A stretch of 64,000 nt of DNA from JASHPR01 sp963749145 (GTDB lineage: Bacteria > Actinomycetota > Actinomycetes > Streptosporangiales > Streptosporangiaceae), in the NCBI GenBank assembly GCA_963749145.1, contig CAVVLN010000002.1:1-64000 (forward strand), given 5' to 3'. The notes beneath the pieces were generated by a model. It was not told the origin of the DNA. It worked only from the letters and a program-made list of their open reading frames with translations, and made no database searches. The position numbers and the translations under genes were made by a program. Positions 23,615 to 32,654 of this stretch are shown in pieces; positions within the stretch are counted from its first letter, which is position 1; each line of letters opens with the position of its first letter.

Positions 23615-24608
23615 CGGGCCCGGCCTGGCCGGCCTGGTCGGCCAGGCGACCGAGCGGATCGCGCTGGACGAGGCGCCGGGCAAGTCGGGCGCCCGGCTGG
23701 AGCGGCTGGTGATCGGCGGCGAGCCGTACATACTGAAAAGCCTGGATCTGGCCGACGACTGGACCATGCGGGCGTCGGGGTGCCTGCGCGGGGCCCCGTT
23801 CGAGTTGTGGGAACGCGGAATCCTGGCCCGCCTGCCCGCCTGTATCAACCAGCCGATCGTCGCGGTCGCCTGGGAGCCGCCCACAGGAACGGGGCCGTCC
23901 GGCGGGTGCGCGGTGCTGATGCGGGACGTGGCGCCGTGGCTGGTCCCCGCGACCGCCGAGCCGATAGCCGTGGACCAGCACGAGCGTTTCCTGCGGCACA
24001 TGGCGGAACTGCACGCGGCCTTCTGGGAGGGCGGCGACGAGCTCGACATCGTCCCGGCGGTGCACCGCTACCTGGAGCTGTCGCCCTGGATGGCGCAGGC
24101 CGAGGCGGCCATCGGCTCGCCGCACCTGGTACCCCGGCTGGTGGCCAAGGGCTGGCCGTTGCTGGCCGAGGTCGCGCCGACCGCGGCGGAGGTCGTCGTC
24201 CCGCTGGCGTACGACCCGGGCCCGCTCGTGGAGGCGCTGGCCGGAACCCCGCAGACGCTGGTGCACAGCAACTGGAAGCTGGACAACCTCGGCACCGACG
24301 ACCAGGGGCGCACCGTGCTGCTCGACTGGGAGCAGCCGGGGCGCGGCGCGCCGCTCAGCGACCTGGCCTGGTACCTAGCGATCAACTGCCGGCGGCTGCC
24401 CGGGTCCAAGGAGGAATCGATCGCCGCCTACCGGGGCGCGCTGGAGACTTGCGGCGTCAAGACCGGGCCGTGGTTCGACCGCCAGCTGGCGCTGTCCCTG
24501 CTCGGGGCCCTGGTCCAGTTCGGCTGGGAGAAGGCCCTCGGCGGCTACGACGAGGAACTGCGGTGGTGGGAGAACCAGGCGGTCCGGGCATCGGCCCTGC
24601 TGGGCTGA
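23601..24608 (+). CDS. Aminoglycoside-phosphotransferase-fold protein with altered catalytic loop
   Basis: This 335-residue protein has an APH/kinase-like fold. The phosphate-anchoring Lys is likely in YILKSLDLADDW. The catalytic loop reads LVHSNWKLDNLG (H222-S223-N224), where the family has HGDWKxGNLG; the catalytic Asp is thus replaced by Asn. The metal-binding Asp in VLLDWEQPG is kept. It may be a pseudokinase or bind ligand only. It overlaps the SnoaL-like gene, which suggests a joint role. Confidence 0.75.
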   Translation: MPAPDGPGLAGLVGQATERIALDEAPGKSGARLERLVIGGEPYILKSLDLADDWTMRASGCLRGAPFELWERGILARLPACINQPIVAVAWEPPTGTGPSGGCAVLMRDVAPWLVPATAEPIAVDQHERFLRHMAELHAAFWEGGDELDIVPAVHRYLELSPWMAQAEAAIGSPHLVPRLVAKGWPLLAEVAPTAAEVVVPLAYDPGPLVEALAGTPQTLVHSNWKLDNLGTDDQGRTVLLDWEQPGRGAPLSDLAWYLAINCRRLPGSKEESIAAYRGALETCGVKTGPWFDRQLALSLLGALVQFGWEKALGGYDEELRWWENQAVRASALLG

Positions 24609-24671
24609 CGGGCACCGGGCGGGCCGATGCCGGGCTGACGGGTCACCGGGCCGGCCGATGCCGGGCTGACG
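24602..24671 (+). repeat. 30-31 bp tandem repeat across the kinase-like gene stop
   Basis: GGGCTGACGGG...GGCCGATGCC occurs from 24602, again from 24632 and partly from 24663. The first copy contains the stop codon of the upstream gene. The repeats fill the gap to the frameshifted methyltransferase, where a start codon would be expected. Confidence 0.8.
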
Positions 24672-24677
24672 CGGGGG

Positions 24678-25435
24678 CTGCGTGCCGGGTACGAGGCCGC
24701 GACCGACTGGTGGGCCGCCGGACCCGAGCGGGTCTACGCGCCGCTGGCCGCCGCGCTGGTCGGCGCGGCCGCCCGTCCGGCCGCCGGATGCCGGGTGCTC
24801 GACCTCGGGGCCGGCACGGGCGTCGCGGGACGCGCGGCGCTCGCGGCTGGAGCCCGTCAGGTGGTAGCGGCCGACCTGGCCATTTCCATGCTGCGCCGGT
24901 GCCGGCGGCGTTGCGCCCGGTGGCTGCGGACGCGGCCGCGCTGCCGTTCGCGTCCGGCAGCTTCGACCTGGTGATCGCCGCGTTCGTCCTTGGCCATCTC
25001 GGCAGCCTCACGCCCGGCCTGGCCGAGGCACGCCGCGTTGGCCAGGAGCTGGCCGCGAGCGCGTTCCCGGCAGGCTGGACACACCCGGCCAAGGCCGCGG
25101 TGGACGCGGTCCTGTCCTCGTACGGCTATCGCCCGCCAGCCTGGTACTCGGCGTTCAAGCGCGAGACGGAGCCGCGCGCCGGCGACCCGGCCGAGCTCGC
25201 CGGGCCGGTCCGCGCCGCCGGGTTCACCGACGCGCGCGTCAGGACGATCGTGGTGCCGACCGGCGTGTCCGCCCCGGAACAACTCGCCTCCTGGCGGCTC
25301 GGCATGGCCCACATCGCCCCGTTCCTGTCGTCACTGGATGTGGCCGACCAGGCCAGCGTGCGCCGCGCGGCCGTTGCCGCGGTGACGGGATGCCCGCCGC
25401 TGACGGTGCCCATGGTGGTGCTCACGGCGCGCTGA
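24678..25435 (+). pseudogene. Frameshifted SAM-dependent methyltransferase
   Basis: The N-terminal part is in the frame starting CTG 24678 (LRAGYEAATDWWAAGPERVY), with SAM motif I VLDLGAGTGVAGRAALAAG at 24795-24851, and continues to ADLAISMLRR. From about 24895-24905 coding similarity moves to the next frame (VAADAAALPFASGSFDLVIA), running to the TGA at 25433-25435. A single indel explains this. No ATG/GTG/TTG is in the right place at the 5' end, where the repeats lie. The 3' end overlaps the convergent regulator. It may be a pseudogene or a sequence error. Confidence 0.7.
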
Positions 25436-28400
25436 CCAGACCCCGCCACTCGCGCATCCGGCGCTCCGCGGCCTTGGTGAGGGGCCCGGCGTGCCGGCGG
25501 CGTTCCTGGCCAGCCGGGCCGCGCGCTCCGCCGAACGGTCCAGCAGGGCCGGGCTGCCCAGGTCGGCGGCCACGTCGCCGGTCCACCACCAGGCCTCGAC
25601 CGCGACCGCCGCGTCCAGCAGGTCGAGGTCAGCGGCGACGCGCGCGACGTCAACCGGAAGGCCCATGCGCAGGTGCGCCCGGTGCCGCAGCAGCCTGGCC
25701 ACGCTGACGTACCGGGGCACTCCGAGCGCAGCCGCCCTCTTCTCCAGCTCATCGGCGCTGCTGGCCGCCAGCTCCGCGTCGCCGGTCAGCAGCGCGAGCC
25801 GCCCGGTGACCAGCGCCAGCTTAAACTCCAGCCGCCAGCCGAACACCAGGTCGCCGTGCAGAAGCTCGCGGGCCTCGCCGAGCCGGGACTCGGCGCCGGC
25901 GGCGTCGCTATCGTCCACGCACTGTTCGGCCAGGTCCTCGAGCGCGGCGATCGTGACCTCGGCGGTCCCGTGGCCGCGCCCGATGTCGAGCGCCTCGTGA
26001 TGATGGTCGAGCGCTTCCTGCCGGGCGCCGAGGCTGCGCAGCACCCATCCGGCGAAGTTCACCGCCCGCCCCGCGAACCGGGGCACCTGGCGCCGCCGCA
26101 CCTCCGCCGTGTACCTGGTGAACGCGTCGAGTGCCAGGGCCGGGTAGCCAGCCAGCGCGTGGGCGTGGCCGAGGAACAGCAGCGCGTGAAGTGTCGCCGA
26201 GGTGTGCTCGGCGCCGATCTGGCCCCGGGAGGCCGGCCGCAGCAGCGCCAGCGCCTCGTCCGGCCAGGCTCTGGTGCGCCCGCAGCACCCCCAGCCAGGC
26301 CGCTGCGGTCACCCGGTCGGCTCCCTCGGCCGCCGACAGCGCGTCGGTGAGGAGCCGTTCCGCGCCGGACAGGTCGCCGGCCGCGTGCCTGATCCTGCCC
26401 CCGACCGCCAGGCAGCGGGCGCGGGCCGGCCGGTTGTCCGCGGCCAGCACCCCGTCGTCGGCGAACCGTGCCGCGTCGGCGAAGCGGCGGTCGAAGTAGG
26501 ACGCCCAGGCGCCTACCTCGAGTGCGCCCGGGCCGACACCGGCGGTGATGGCCCGCTCCACGTCGTCCAGCGCGGCGTCGTAGTGCGTCAGGCGGGTGCG
26601 GACACGCGCCCGGTCCAGCCAGAGCTCCGGTCCCGGCCGCAATTCGACCGCGTCGTCGAGCAGCGCCTCGGCCGCCGCGTGGTCGAACCGCTCGGCGGCC
26701 CGCGCCGCGGCGTCGCGGAGCGCGTTGGCCGCCAGTGCCACGTCCCCGCCGAGCCGCGCGTGCTCGGCGACGGTCACCGGGTCGGCGCCGGGGTGCCGGG
26801 CCAGCACCCGCCCGGCCTGGCGGTGCAGCAGCGCCATGCGCCCGGCCGTCGCGCTCGCCGCCAGCGCCTCCCTGACCAGCTCGTGCCGGAACCTGATCGC
26901 GCCGTCCTCGGCTATCAGCAGGCCCGCGGCCATGGCGCGCTCGGCGTCGTCGAGCACCTCCACCGCGCCGCGGCCGAGCACCGCGGCCAGCAGGTCCACG
27001 TCGAGCTCGGGCCCGATCACGGCGGCGGCCCGCACCATCGCTCCAGCCGGGCCCAGGTCGTCGCAGCGCGCGGAGACCGACTCGACCAGCGACACCGGGA
27101 GAGCGGACCCGGCCGACTGCTGCGCCAGCTCGGTCAGGAACAGCGGGTGGCCCCGCGACCTGGCGTACAGGTCGTCGGCGCGGGAGGCGCCGACCAGCTC
27201 GGCGACCGCGGCCCGGCTCAGCGGTTCCAGACCGATCCTGGCCGTGGACGGCAGCTGCACGCCCTCGCCCGTCCGGACCGCGACGACAATCACCGTGCGC
27301 AGGTCCTCGCGGATCACGAAGCGCAGCAGGTCGGCCAGGGCCCGGCCGGCCAGATGCGCGTCGTCGACCACGACGATCAGCGGGCCGCGCTCGATGAGCC
27401 GCCGGATCAGCCGCGCGAGCGCCGCGTACAGCACGGCGGGACCCAGCATGCTGTCAGCCAGGGCGGGCAGCTGGCTGTGGTCGGCTCTGGTGCCCACCAG
27501 CGGATCGAGCAGTGCCGCGTCCGCCCCGAGCAGGTCGGCGGCCGCCTGCCCGCCGAGCCGCCGCAGCAGGTCGCGGATCGCGCTGAGCAGCGCGTCGAGC
27601 GGCATGGCCCGGTCCAGCTGCCCGCACGAGGCGAGCAGCACGGTGTCCCCGGCGCTCGCGCGCCTGGCGCACCAGGCGCGTACCAGGCTGGTCTTCCCGA
27701 TTCCTGCCTCGCCCTCGACGATGACGATCTCGGTGGGCCCGGAACGCGCGCGGACAGCGATCACGTCCAGGTGGTTGAGCTCGTCCTCGCGGCCCACCAC
27801 CGTCGGGCCGGGCTCGGCAGGCCGAGCCCCGGGCCCGGCTGGCCCCAGCTCGCCGCGCAGGATGGCCGAGTGCAGGGCGGTCGTCTCCGGGGCCGGATCG
27901 GCGCCGAGCTCGTCGGCGAGCCGTTCGCTGGCGGCGGCGTAGGCGGCCAGCGCTGCCGCCACCTGACCGCCCATGACGCAGGCGCGCAGCAGCGCTCGCA
28001 GGGCCGCCTCGTCGTACGGATCGTCCCGCAGCGCCGCGGCCGCGGCGTCGGTGGCGGCGGTCCAGTCACCGACCTCGAGCAGCGCCCCGGCCGCCTCCCG
28101 GCGGGCGCGCCCGACCAGCCGTTCCAGGTCCGCCAGGCGCAGCCGCGCCCACTCGCCCGGCGCCCCGGAGGGCGTGGCGCCGAGCGCCAGCGACAGCGCG
28201 ACCCGGGCGGCGGACGCGGCTCCCACGACGTTGCCGGCCGCGCGACGGCGGCCGATCTCGTCGACGAGCGCGGCCAGTTCGGCCGCGTCCAGCCAGTCGC
28301 AGCGCAGCAGGTAGCCGCCGTCCCTGTGCTCGATCCGGTCCCGCCCCAGCACCGACCGCAGCCTGCTCAGCAGGACCGAGATCTGCTCCTCCGGCCTGGC

Positions 28401-28571
28401 CGGCGGCGCGTCGGCCCACAGCGCGTCGGCCAGCACGCCGGACGGCACGACCTGGCCGCCGGCCAGGGCGAGCAGGTGCAGCGCCTGGCGCCCCTTCCTG
28501 CTGCCCAGCGCCTGCGGCTCGAACCCGTCCACGGCGAAGTCGCCGAGCACGCGCACAGCCAGGGACTTCAT
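25422..28571 (-). pseudogene. SARP-type regulator with AAA ATPase and TPR regions, interrupted by frameshifts
   Basis: Start ATG is 28571 (MKSLAVRVLGDFAVDG). Domains in order: winged helix (1-90), bacterial transcriptional activation domain (about 95-240), AAA ATPase with Walker A EGEAGIGKTSL near 285 and Walker B LIVVVDDAHLA near 397, then TPR-like repeats. Near 26270 the coding frame jumps (AWPDEALALLRPASRGQIG continues in the next frame), and near 25485 it seems to jump back, ending LTKAAERRMREWRGLVSAP with stop 25422-25424. This is an AfsR/LuxR-like pathway regulator. Two compensating indels imply decay or sequencing error. It is divergent to the cupin gene. Confidence 0.7.
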
Positions 28572-28659
28572 GGCAGCAATCAAACCCCGCTGCGTCGATG
28601 GCCGCCAGCCGGTGTCAGTGAACACTCCGCGCCGGCCCCCGTCCGCCGGCCCCCCGGCC

Positions 28660-28677
28660 GCTGCAAACGCGCTGCAA
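28660..28677 (+). promoter_or_regulatory. Candidate SARP operator: heptamer direct repeat
   Basis: GCTGCAA at 28660-28666 and again at 28671-28677 gives an 11-bp period. SARP regulators bind heptamer direct repeats with this one-helical-turn spacing. The site lies in the 186-bp divergent region between the regulator and the cupin, 80 nt before the cupin start. The link to this regulator is inferred from position. Confidence 0.4.
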
Positions 28678-28757
28678 CCCCCGCCGGCCACGCTCGTTTC
28701 AGAAGGAACCCGGCCCGCCGACGGGCCGGGAAACCGACCCCGCGAGGAGACCTGATC

Positions 28758-29117
28758 ATGAGCGGACAAGCGGAGCAGAAGACCTTCGAGCAGCCTGACG
28801 AAACCCGCACGTTCCCGAACGGGGACCTGCACCTGCTGAAGATCGGCGGCGCTGACATCGGCCGGCTGACCCTGCGGCCCGGCTGGCGCTGGTCCGAGCA
28901 CGTCAAGCCGATCGCCGGCACCGACCTGTGCGAGGCACCGCACTTCCAGTACCACGTGCAGGGCACGCTGCACGTGGTGATGGCCGACGGCACCGAGTTC
29001 GATGCCAGGCCCGGCGACGTCACCGCCCTGCCGCAAGGCCACGATGCCTGGGTCGTCGGCGACGAGCCGGTGGTCGTCGTGGACTGGTACGGGGCCAGCA
29101 ACTACGCGAGGGACTGA
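28758..29117 (+). CDS. Cupin-domain protein
   Basis: This 119-residue single-domain beta-barrel starts at ATG 28758 after CGAGGAGA. Cupin motif 1 is loosely seen in WRWSEHVKPIAGTDLCEAPH with possible His/Glu ligands, and motif 2 in DARPGDVTALPQGHDAWV. The first motif is atypical, so metal binding is uncertain. It lies divergent to the SARP regulator, whose target it may be. A GC hairpin (CCCGGCCCGCCGACGGGCCGGG, about 28709-28730) lies in its leader. Confidence 0.85.
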   Translation: MSGQAEQKTFEQPDETRTFPNGDLHLLKIGGADIGRLTLRPGWRWSEHVKPIAGTDLCEAPHFQYHVQGTLHVVMADGTEFDARPGDVTALPQGHDAWVVGDEPVVVVDWYGASNYARD

Positions 29118-29164
29118 ACAGGCACCTGCCGATGAAGGGACTGAACAGGCACCTGCCAATGAAT
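29111..29164 (+). repeat. 27-bp duplication across the cupin stop
   Basis: GGACTGAACAGGCACCTGCC starts at 29111 (including the stop TGA) and again at 29138; both continue with RATGAA. A CCCGGTG/CACCGGG 7-bp hairpin follows at 29167-29187. No gene lies in the 230-bp gap to the next gene. Confidence 0.85.
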
Positions 29165-29360
29165 GGCCCGGTGCTCTTGTCACCGGGGTGGCGGGGCGGT
29201 GACGAACGGCTGGCCGGCCGGCGGCGGGCGCGCGGACCCGCGGCCGGCATCGCGCCCGGGCGGATAGGCTCGGCGCACAGGCCGATGACGACCGGCGCCT
29301 CGCCCTGCATCCCTGGCCCGCCGTCGGCAATCAATCCGGAGGTCTCCCATCTACCGCCTG

Positions 29361-30092
29361 GTGCTGTGGAACATCGACCTGACCCTCGTCGACGTGGCCC
29401 GGGTCTCCCGGGACGCCTGCGCCGACGCGTTCCGGCGGGTCGCCGGGCGCCCGCTGGTGGCGCTGCCGCAGACGGCCGGGCGGACGGACTCGGAGATCTT
29501 CTTCGAGGCGCTGGCCCTCAACGAGGCCAGCCCCGCGCCGGTCCCGGACCGGGCCGATCTGGTCGGCCAGGAGATGCTGGCCCGGTACACCCACGAGCTG
29601 GCCGCTGCGTTCGGCGCCCGGCTGGACCGGCTGCCCGCCCAGGGCCGGGCCCTGCCGGGGGCGAGGGAGGCCGTCGCTGCCGTGGCCGGCCTGCCGGGGG
29701 TGATCCAGTCGGTGCTGACCGGCACGATCCGGCCGAACGCGGTCGCGAAGCTGCGGGCGTTCGGCCTGGACGAGTTCTTCGACTTCGAGATCGGCGGATA
29801 CGGGTCGGAGATCTACCCCAAGGGCGCCCAGCTGCTGAGCATCCGCGGCCGCGCGGCCGAGAAGTACGGCGCGGACATCGGCGCGGACGCGACCGTGTAC
29901 CTCGCGGACTCCGGCCGTGACGTCGCGGCGGCCCGGATCGGCGGCGCGCGCTGCGTCGCGGTGGCCAGCGGCCGCTCGTCCGCGGGCGAGCTGCGGGACG
30001 CCGGAGCCGACCTGGTGCTCGAGGACCTCGCCGACACCGACGCGGTGGTCCGTGCCGTCGACCGGCTGACCGGCGTCATGACGGCCGGCTGA
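29361..30092 (+). CDS. HAD-like phosphatase with Asn at the nucleophile position
   Basis: This protein has about 244-247 residues. The N-terminal motif reads LWNIDLTLVDV, whereas active HADs have DxDxT; the nucleophilic Asp is Asn here. Later motifs are present: SVLTGTIRPNAVAKL, KGAQLL with Lys, and VYLADSGRDVAAAR. GTG 29361 is the first standard start, but GGAGG (29338-29342) is ideally spaced for the in-frame ATC at 29349, which would give the family-like start xYRLVLW. A TAGGCT -10 box lies at 29265-29270. It may be an inactive paralogue. Confidence 0.75.
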   Translation: MLWNIDLTLVDVARVSRDACADAFRRVAGRPLVALPQTAGRTDSEIFFEALALNEASPAPVPDRADLVGQEMLARYTHELAAAFGARLDRLPAQGRALPGAREAVAAVAGLPGVIQSVLTGTIRPNAVAKLRAFGLDEFFDFEIGGYGSEIYPKGAQLLSIRGRAAEKYGADIGADATVYLADSGRDVAAARIGGARCVAVASGRSSAGELRDAGADLVLEDLADTDAVVRAVDRLTGVMTAG

Positions 30093-30107
30093 GGCGCGTC
30101 GTAACCT
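30078..30107 (+). promoter_or_regulatory. Candidate leaderless promoter for a small membrane protein
   Basis: ATGACG (30078-30083) and TAACCT (30102-30107) are 18 nt apart. The -10 ends 8 nt before GTG 30116, and no Shine-Dalgarno sequence is seen, so a leaderless transcript starting at GTG 30116 is plausible. Confidence 0.45.
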
Positions 30108-30115
30108 TGCACGAC

Positions 30116-30388
30116 GTGGGGCTGACGATCTATGGCGTGACCGCCCTGACGTTCATGATGGCGATGTACGCGTTCGAGCGCCGTCACCGGGCGTTCGTCC
30201 TGGCCTTCGCCGTCGGCTGCATGCTGGCCAGCAGCTATGGCTTCCTGTCCGGAGCGTGGCCATTCGGCGTGGTCGAGGCGATCTGGTCACTGGTCGCCCT
30301 GCGCCGCTACCTGGTCGCGGTCCGCGAGGCCCGGTCTGGGGCCGGCCAGCGAGCCAAGGGCGGGCGGGGTGAGCAGGGCGCGGGGTGA
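30116..30388 (+). CDS. Small two-helix membrane protein
   Basis: This is a 90-residue protein from GTG 30116 (a TTG at 30107 would add three residues). It has hydrophobic segments at about 3-20 and 28-50, a third weaker one at about 53-65, then a basic, Gly-rich tail. FERRHRAFVLAFAVGCMLAS and SSYGFLSGAWPFGVVEAIWS are its most distinctive parts. Such small YgaP/CBU-like membrane proteins are common in actinobacteria and unassigned. The end consists of GGGGTGAGCAGG repeats that run past the stop. Confidence 0.65.
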   Translation: MGLTIYGVTALTFMMAMYAFERRHRAFVLAFAVGCMLASSYGFLSGAWPFGVVEAIWSLVALRRYLVAVREARSGAGQRAKGGRGEQGAG

Positions 30389-30417
30389 GCAGGGGGGTGA
30401 ACAGTGCGCGGAGTGAG
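30365..30417 (+). repeat. 16-17 bp imperfect repeats across the stop of the small membrane protein gene
   Basis: GCGGGGTGAGCAGG occurs near 30365 and 30381, followed by weaker GGGTGAACAGTGCGCGG and GAGTGAGCCGGGGCGG copies. The second copy contains the stop codon. This is another tandem duplication at a gene end. Confidence 0.6.
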
Positions 30418-30479
30418 CCGGGGCGGATGAGCAATCACCGCTCCCGGGGGCGTCGTTGCCAGGACGCACCGGACGCCGC

Positions 30480-32654
30480 ATGCTGATGCCTATGCCAACC
30501 GACGACCAGGTCACCGCCGCTCTCGGCGGCCGCGACTACGGCGCCACCCTCTGGGCGCCCAGCGAGCGTTCCGTTCGCGATGCCCGGATCACAGTGTTTG
30601 CCGCGTGGCTGGCCGGGGCCCGCGGAAGGGACCTGCGGGGCTACGACGAACTCTGGCGGTGGTCGGTGGCCGAGCCCGCCGAGTTCTGGTCCTCGGTCTG
30701 GGAGCACTTCGGGGTGCTCGGCCGGCCGGGCGACGGGCCCGTGCTGTCCGGCGGCCCGATGCCGGACGTCCACTGGTTCAGCGGCTCCACGCTCAACTAC
30801 GCCCGCAACGCGCTACGCACCGCGCGCACCGACCCCGGCCGGACCGCGGTGATCTACCGGTCCGAGTCGGGGCGAAGCGGAACGCTGAGCTACGGCGAAC
30901 TGGCCGCCGAGGTGGCGCGGGTGCGCGAGGGACTGCGCGCGCTCGGCGTCACCCGGGGCGACCGGGTGGCCGCGTACGCGCCGAACATCCCCGAGGCCCT
31001 GATCGGGCTGCTGGCCACGGCCAGCCTCGGCGCCGTCTGGTCGTCGTGCTCGCCGGACTTCGGCCCGCGCAGCGTCATCGACCGGCTGGCCCAGATCTCG
31101 CCGAAGGTGCTGATCGCGGTGGACGGCTACCCGTACGGCGGGAAGTGGTTCGACCGACGGGAGCAGGTCGCCGACATCGTGGCCGCGCTGCCCAGCCTGG
31201 AAGCAGTGATCACGGTGCGGTACTCGGCCACCGCGGGCGAGGCGGCCGGGGCCACCGGGCCGCGCCGGGCCCGCCGGGGCGGCGGGGGCGCGGCCGGGCC
31301 TGCGGCGGCGGGCGGGGCCCGGCTGGACTGGGACGCGCTGCCGGGCTCCGCCGCGGACGGGCCGGAGGGGACCGCGGGCGGGCCGGAGGGGACCGCGGGC
31401 GGGCCGGAGGGGACTGCGGGCGGGCCGGAGGGGACTGCGGGCGGGCCGGAGGAGTTCGCCGAGGTGCCGTTCGAGCACCCGCTGTGGGTGCTGTACTCCT
31501 CGGGCACCACCGGGCTGCCCAAGCCGATCGTGCACGGCCACGGCGGGATCGTGCTCGAGCACCTCAAGGCGCTGGCCCTGCATCAGGACCTCGGCCGCGA
31601 CGACGTGTTCTTCTGGTACACCACGACCGGGTGGATGATGTGGAACTACCTGGCCGGCGGCCTGCTGGTCGGGGCGGCCGTGGTGCTCTACGACGGGAGC
31701 GCGACCCACCCCGGTCCTGACGCGTTGTGGCAGCTGGCCGAGCAGGCCGGCGTGACATACGTTGGCACCGGCGCGCCGTACCTGCTGGCCTGCATGAAGG
31801 CCGGGCTGCGGCCGGGGTCCGCGCACGACCTGTCCCGGCTGCGCGGAATCGGCTCGACCGGGTCGCCGCTGCCGCCCGAGGGCTTTCGCTGGGTCTACGA
31901 CGCGGTGGTCGCCGAGGGGCAGGAGCTCATTCTCGGCTCCTTCTCCGGCGGCACCGACCTGTGCACCGGGTTCGTGGGGCCCTGCCCGCTGCTCCCGGTG
32001 CGGGCCGGCGTGATCTCCGGGCGGTGCCTGGCCGCGGCGGTCGAGGCGTACGACGCCGCCGGCCATCCGGTCACCGGTGAGGTGGGCGAGCTAGTGATCA
32101 CCTGCCCCATGCCGTCGATGCCGGTCGGCTTCTGGAACGATCCGGACGGTGAGCGGTACCGGGACAGCTACTTCGCCGAGTACCCCGGCGTGTGGCGGCA
32201 CGGAGACTGGATCATGATGCTGCCCGACGGGGGCTGCGTCATCTACGGCCGGTCCGACGCCACGCTGAACCGCGGTGGCGTGCGCATGGGCACCAGCGAG
32301 TTCTACCGCCTGGTCGAGGCGATGCCGGAGATCGCCGACAGCCTGGTGATCGACACCGGCCGGCTGGGCCGGGAGGGCCGGCTGATCCTTTACGTGGTCC
32401 CGGCCGAGGGGCGTCAGCTCGACGACGAGCTGACCGCCCGGATCCGGTCCGTGGTCCGCTCCGGGCTGTCGCCGCGGCACGTGCCGGACGAGATCCACCA
32501 GGTGCCCGGCATCCCCCGGACGCTATCGGGCAAGAAGCTGGAGGTCCCGGTCAGGAAGATCCTGCTCGGGACGCCGGTCGAGGACGCCGCCGATCCGGAC
32601 GCCCTGGCCAACCCGGAGGTGCTGGCGTCGTTCGCGCCGGGGGCCGCGCCATGA
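30480..32654 (+). CDS. Acetoacetyl-CoA synthetase (acetoacetate-CoA ligase)
   Basis: This is a protein of about 724 residues of the ANL adenylate-forming family. The N-terminal acetyl-CoA-synthetase-like region includes SGSTLNYARNAL. The AMP-binding core shows YSSGTTGLPKPIVHGHGG, WYTTTGWMMWNYLAGGL and SFSGGTDLCTGF, and the C-terminal catalytic Lys is in RTLSGKKLEVPVRK. The Gly-Gly-Thr motif and overall order fit acetoacetate-CoA ligase. A 21-bp tandem repeat inserts GPEGTAG units near residues 294-324. ATGs at 30480, 30486 and 30492 compete as start. It overlaps kynA by ATGA. Confidence 0.9.
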   Translation: MLMPMPTDDQVTAALGGRDYGATLWAPSERSVRDARITVFAAWLAGARGRDLRGYDELWRWSVAEPAEFWSSVWEHFGVLGRPGDGPVLSGGPMPDVHWFSGSTLNYARNALRTARTDPGRTAVIYRSESGRSGTLSYGELAAEVARVREGLRALGVTRGDRVAAYAPNIPEALIGLLATASLGAVWSSCSPDFGPRSVIDRLAQISPKVLIAVDGYPYGGKWFDRREQVADIVAALPSLEAVITVRYSATAGEAAGATGPRRARRGGGGAAGPAAAGGARLDWDALPGSAADGPEGTAGGPEGTAGGPEGTAGGPEGTAGGPEEFAEVPFEHPLWVLYSSGTTGLPKPIVHGHGGIVLEHLKALALHQDLGRDDVFFWYTTTGWMMWNYLAGGLLVGAAVVLYDGSATHPGPDALWQLAEQAGVTYVGTGAPYLLACMKAGLRPGSAHDLSRLRGIGSTGSPLPPEGFRWVYDAVVAEGQELILGSFSGGTDLCTGFVGPCPLLPVRAGVISGRCLAAAVEAYDAAGHPVTGEVGELVITCPMPSMPVGFWNDPDGERYRDSYFAEYPGVWRHGDWIMMLPDGGCVIYGRSDATLNRGGVRMGTSEFYRLVEAMPEIADSLVIDTGRLGREGRLILYVVPAEGRQLDDELTARIRSVVRSGLSPRHVPDEIHQVPGIPRTLSGKKLEVPVRKILLGTPVEDAADPDALANPEVLASFAPGAAP
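31359..31452 (+). repeat. 21-bp tandem repeat inside the synthetase gene
   Basis: Copies of GGGCCGGAGGGGACCGCGGGC start at 31359, 31380, 31401, 31422 and partly 31443, coding GPEGTAG. They lie in a loop between conserved blocks, where family members usually have a short linker. Frame is kept for any copy number. Confidence 0.9.

Noticed and set aside
26202..28757. Long plus-strand open frame running into the cupin gene
   Set aside because: The part before 28758 is antisense to the SARP regulator and lacks protein-like features; the cupin start has its own ribosome-binding site.
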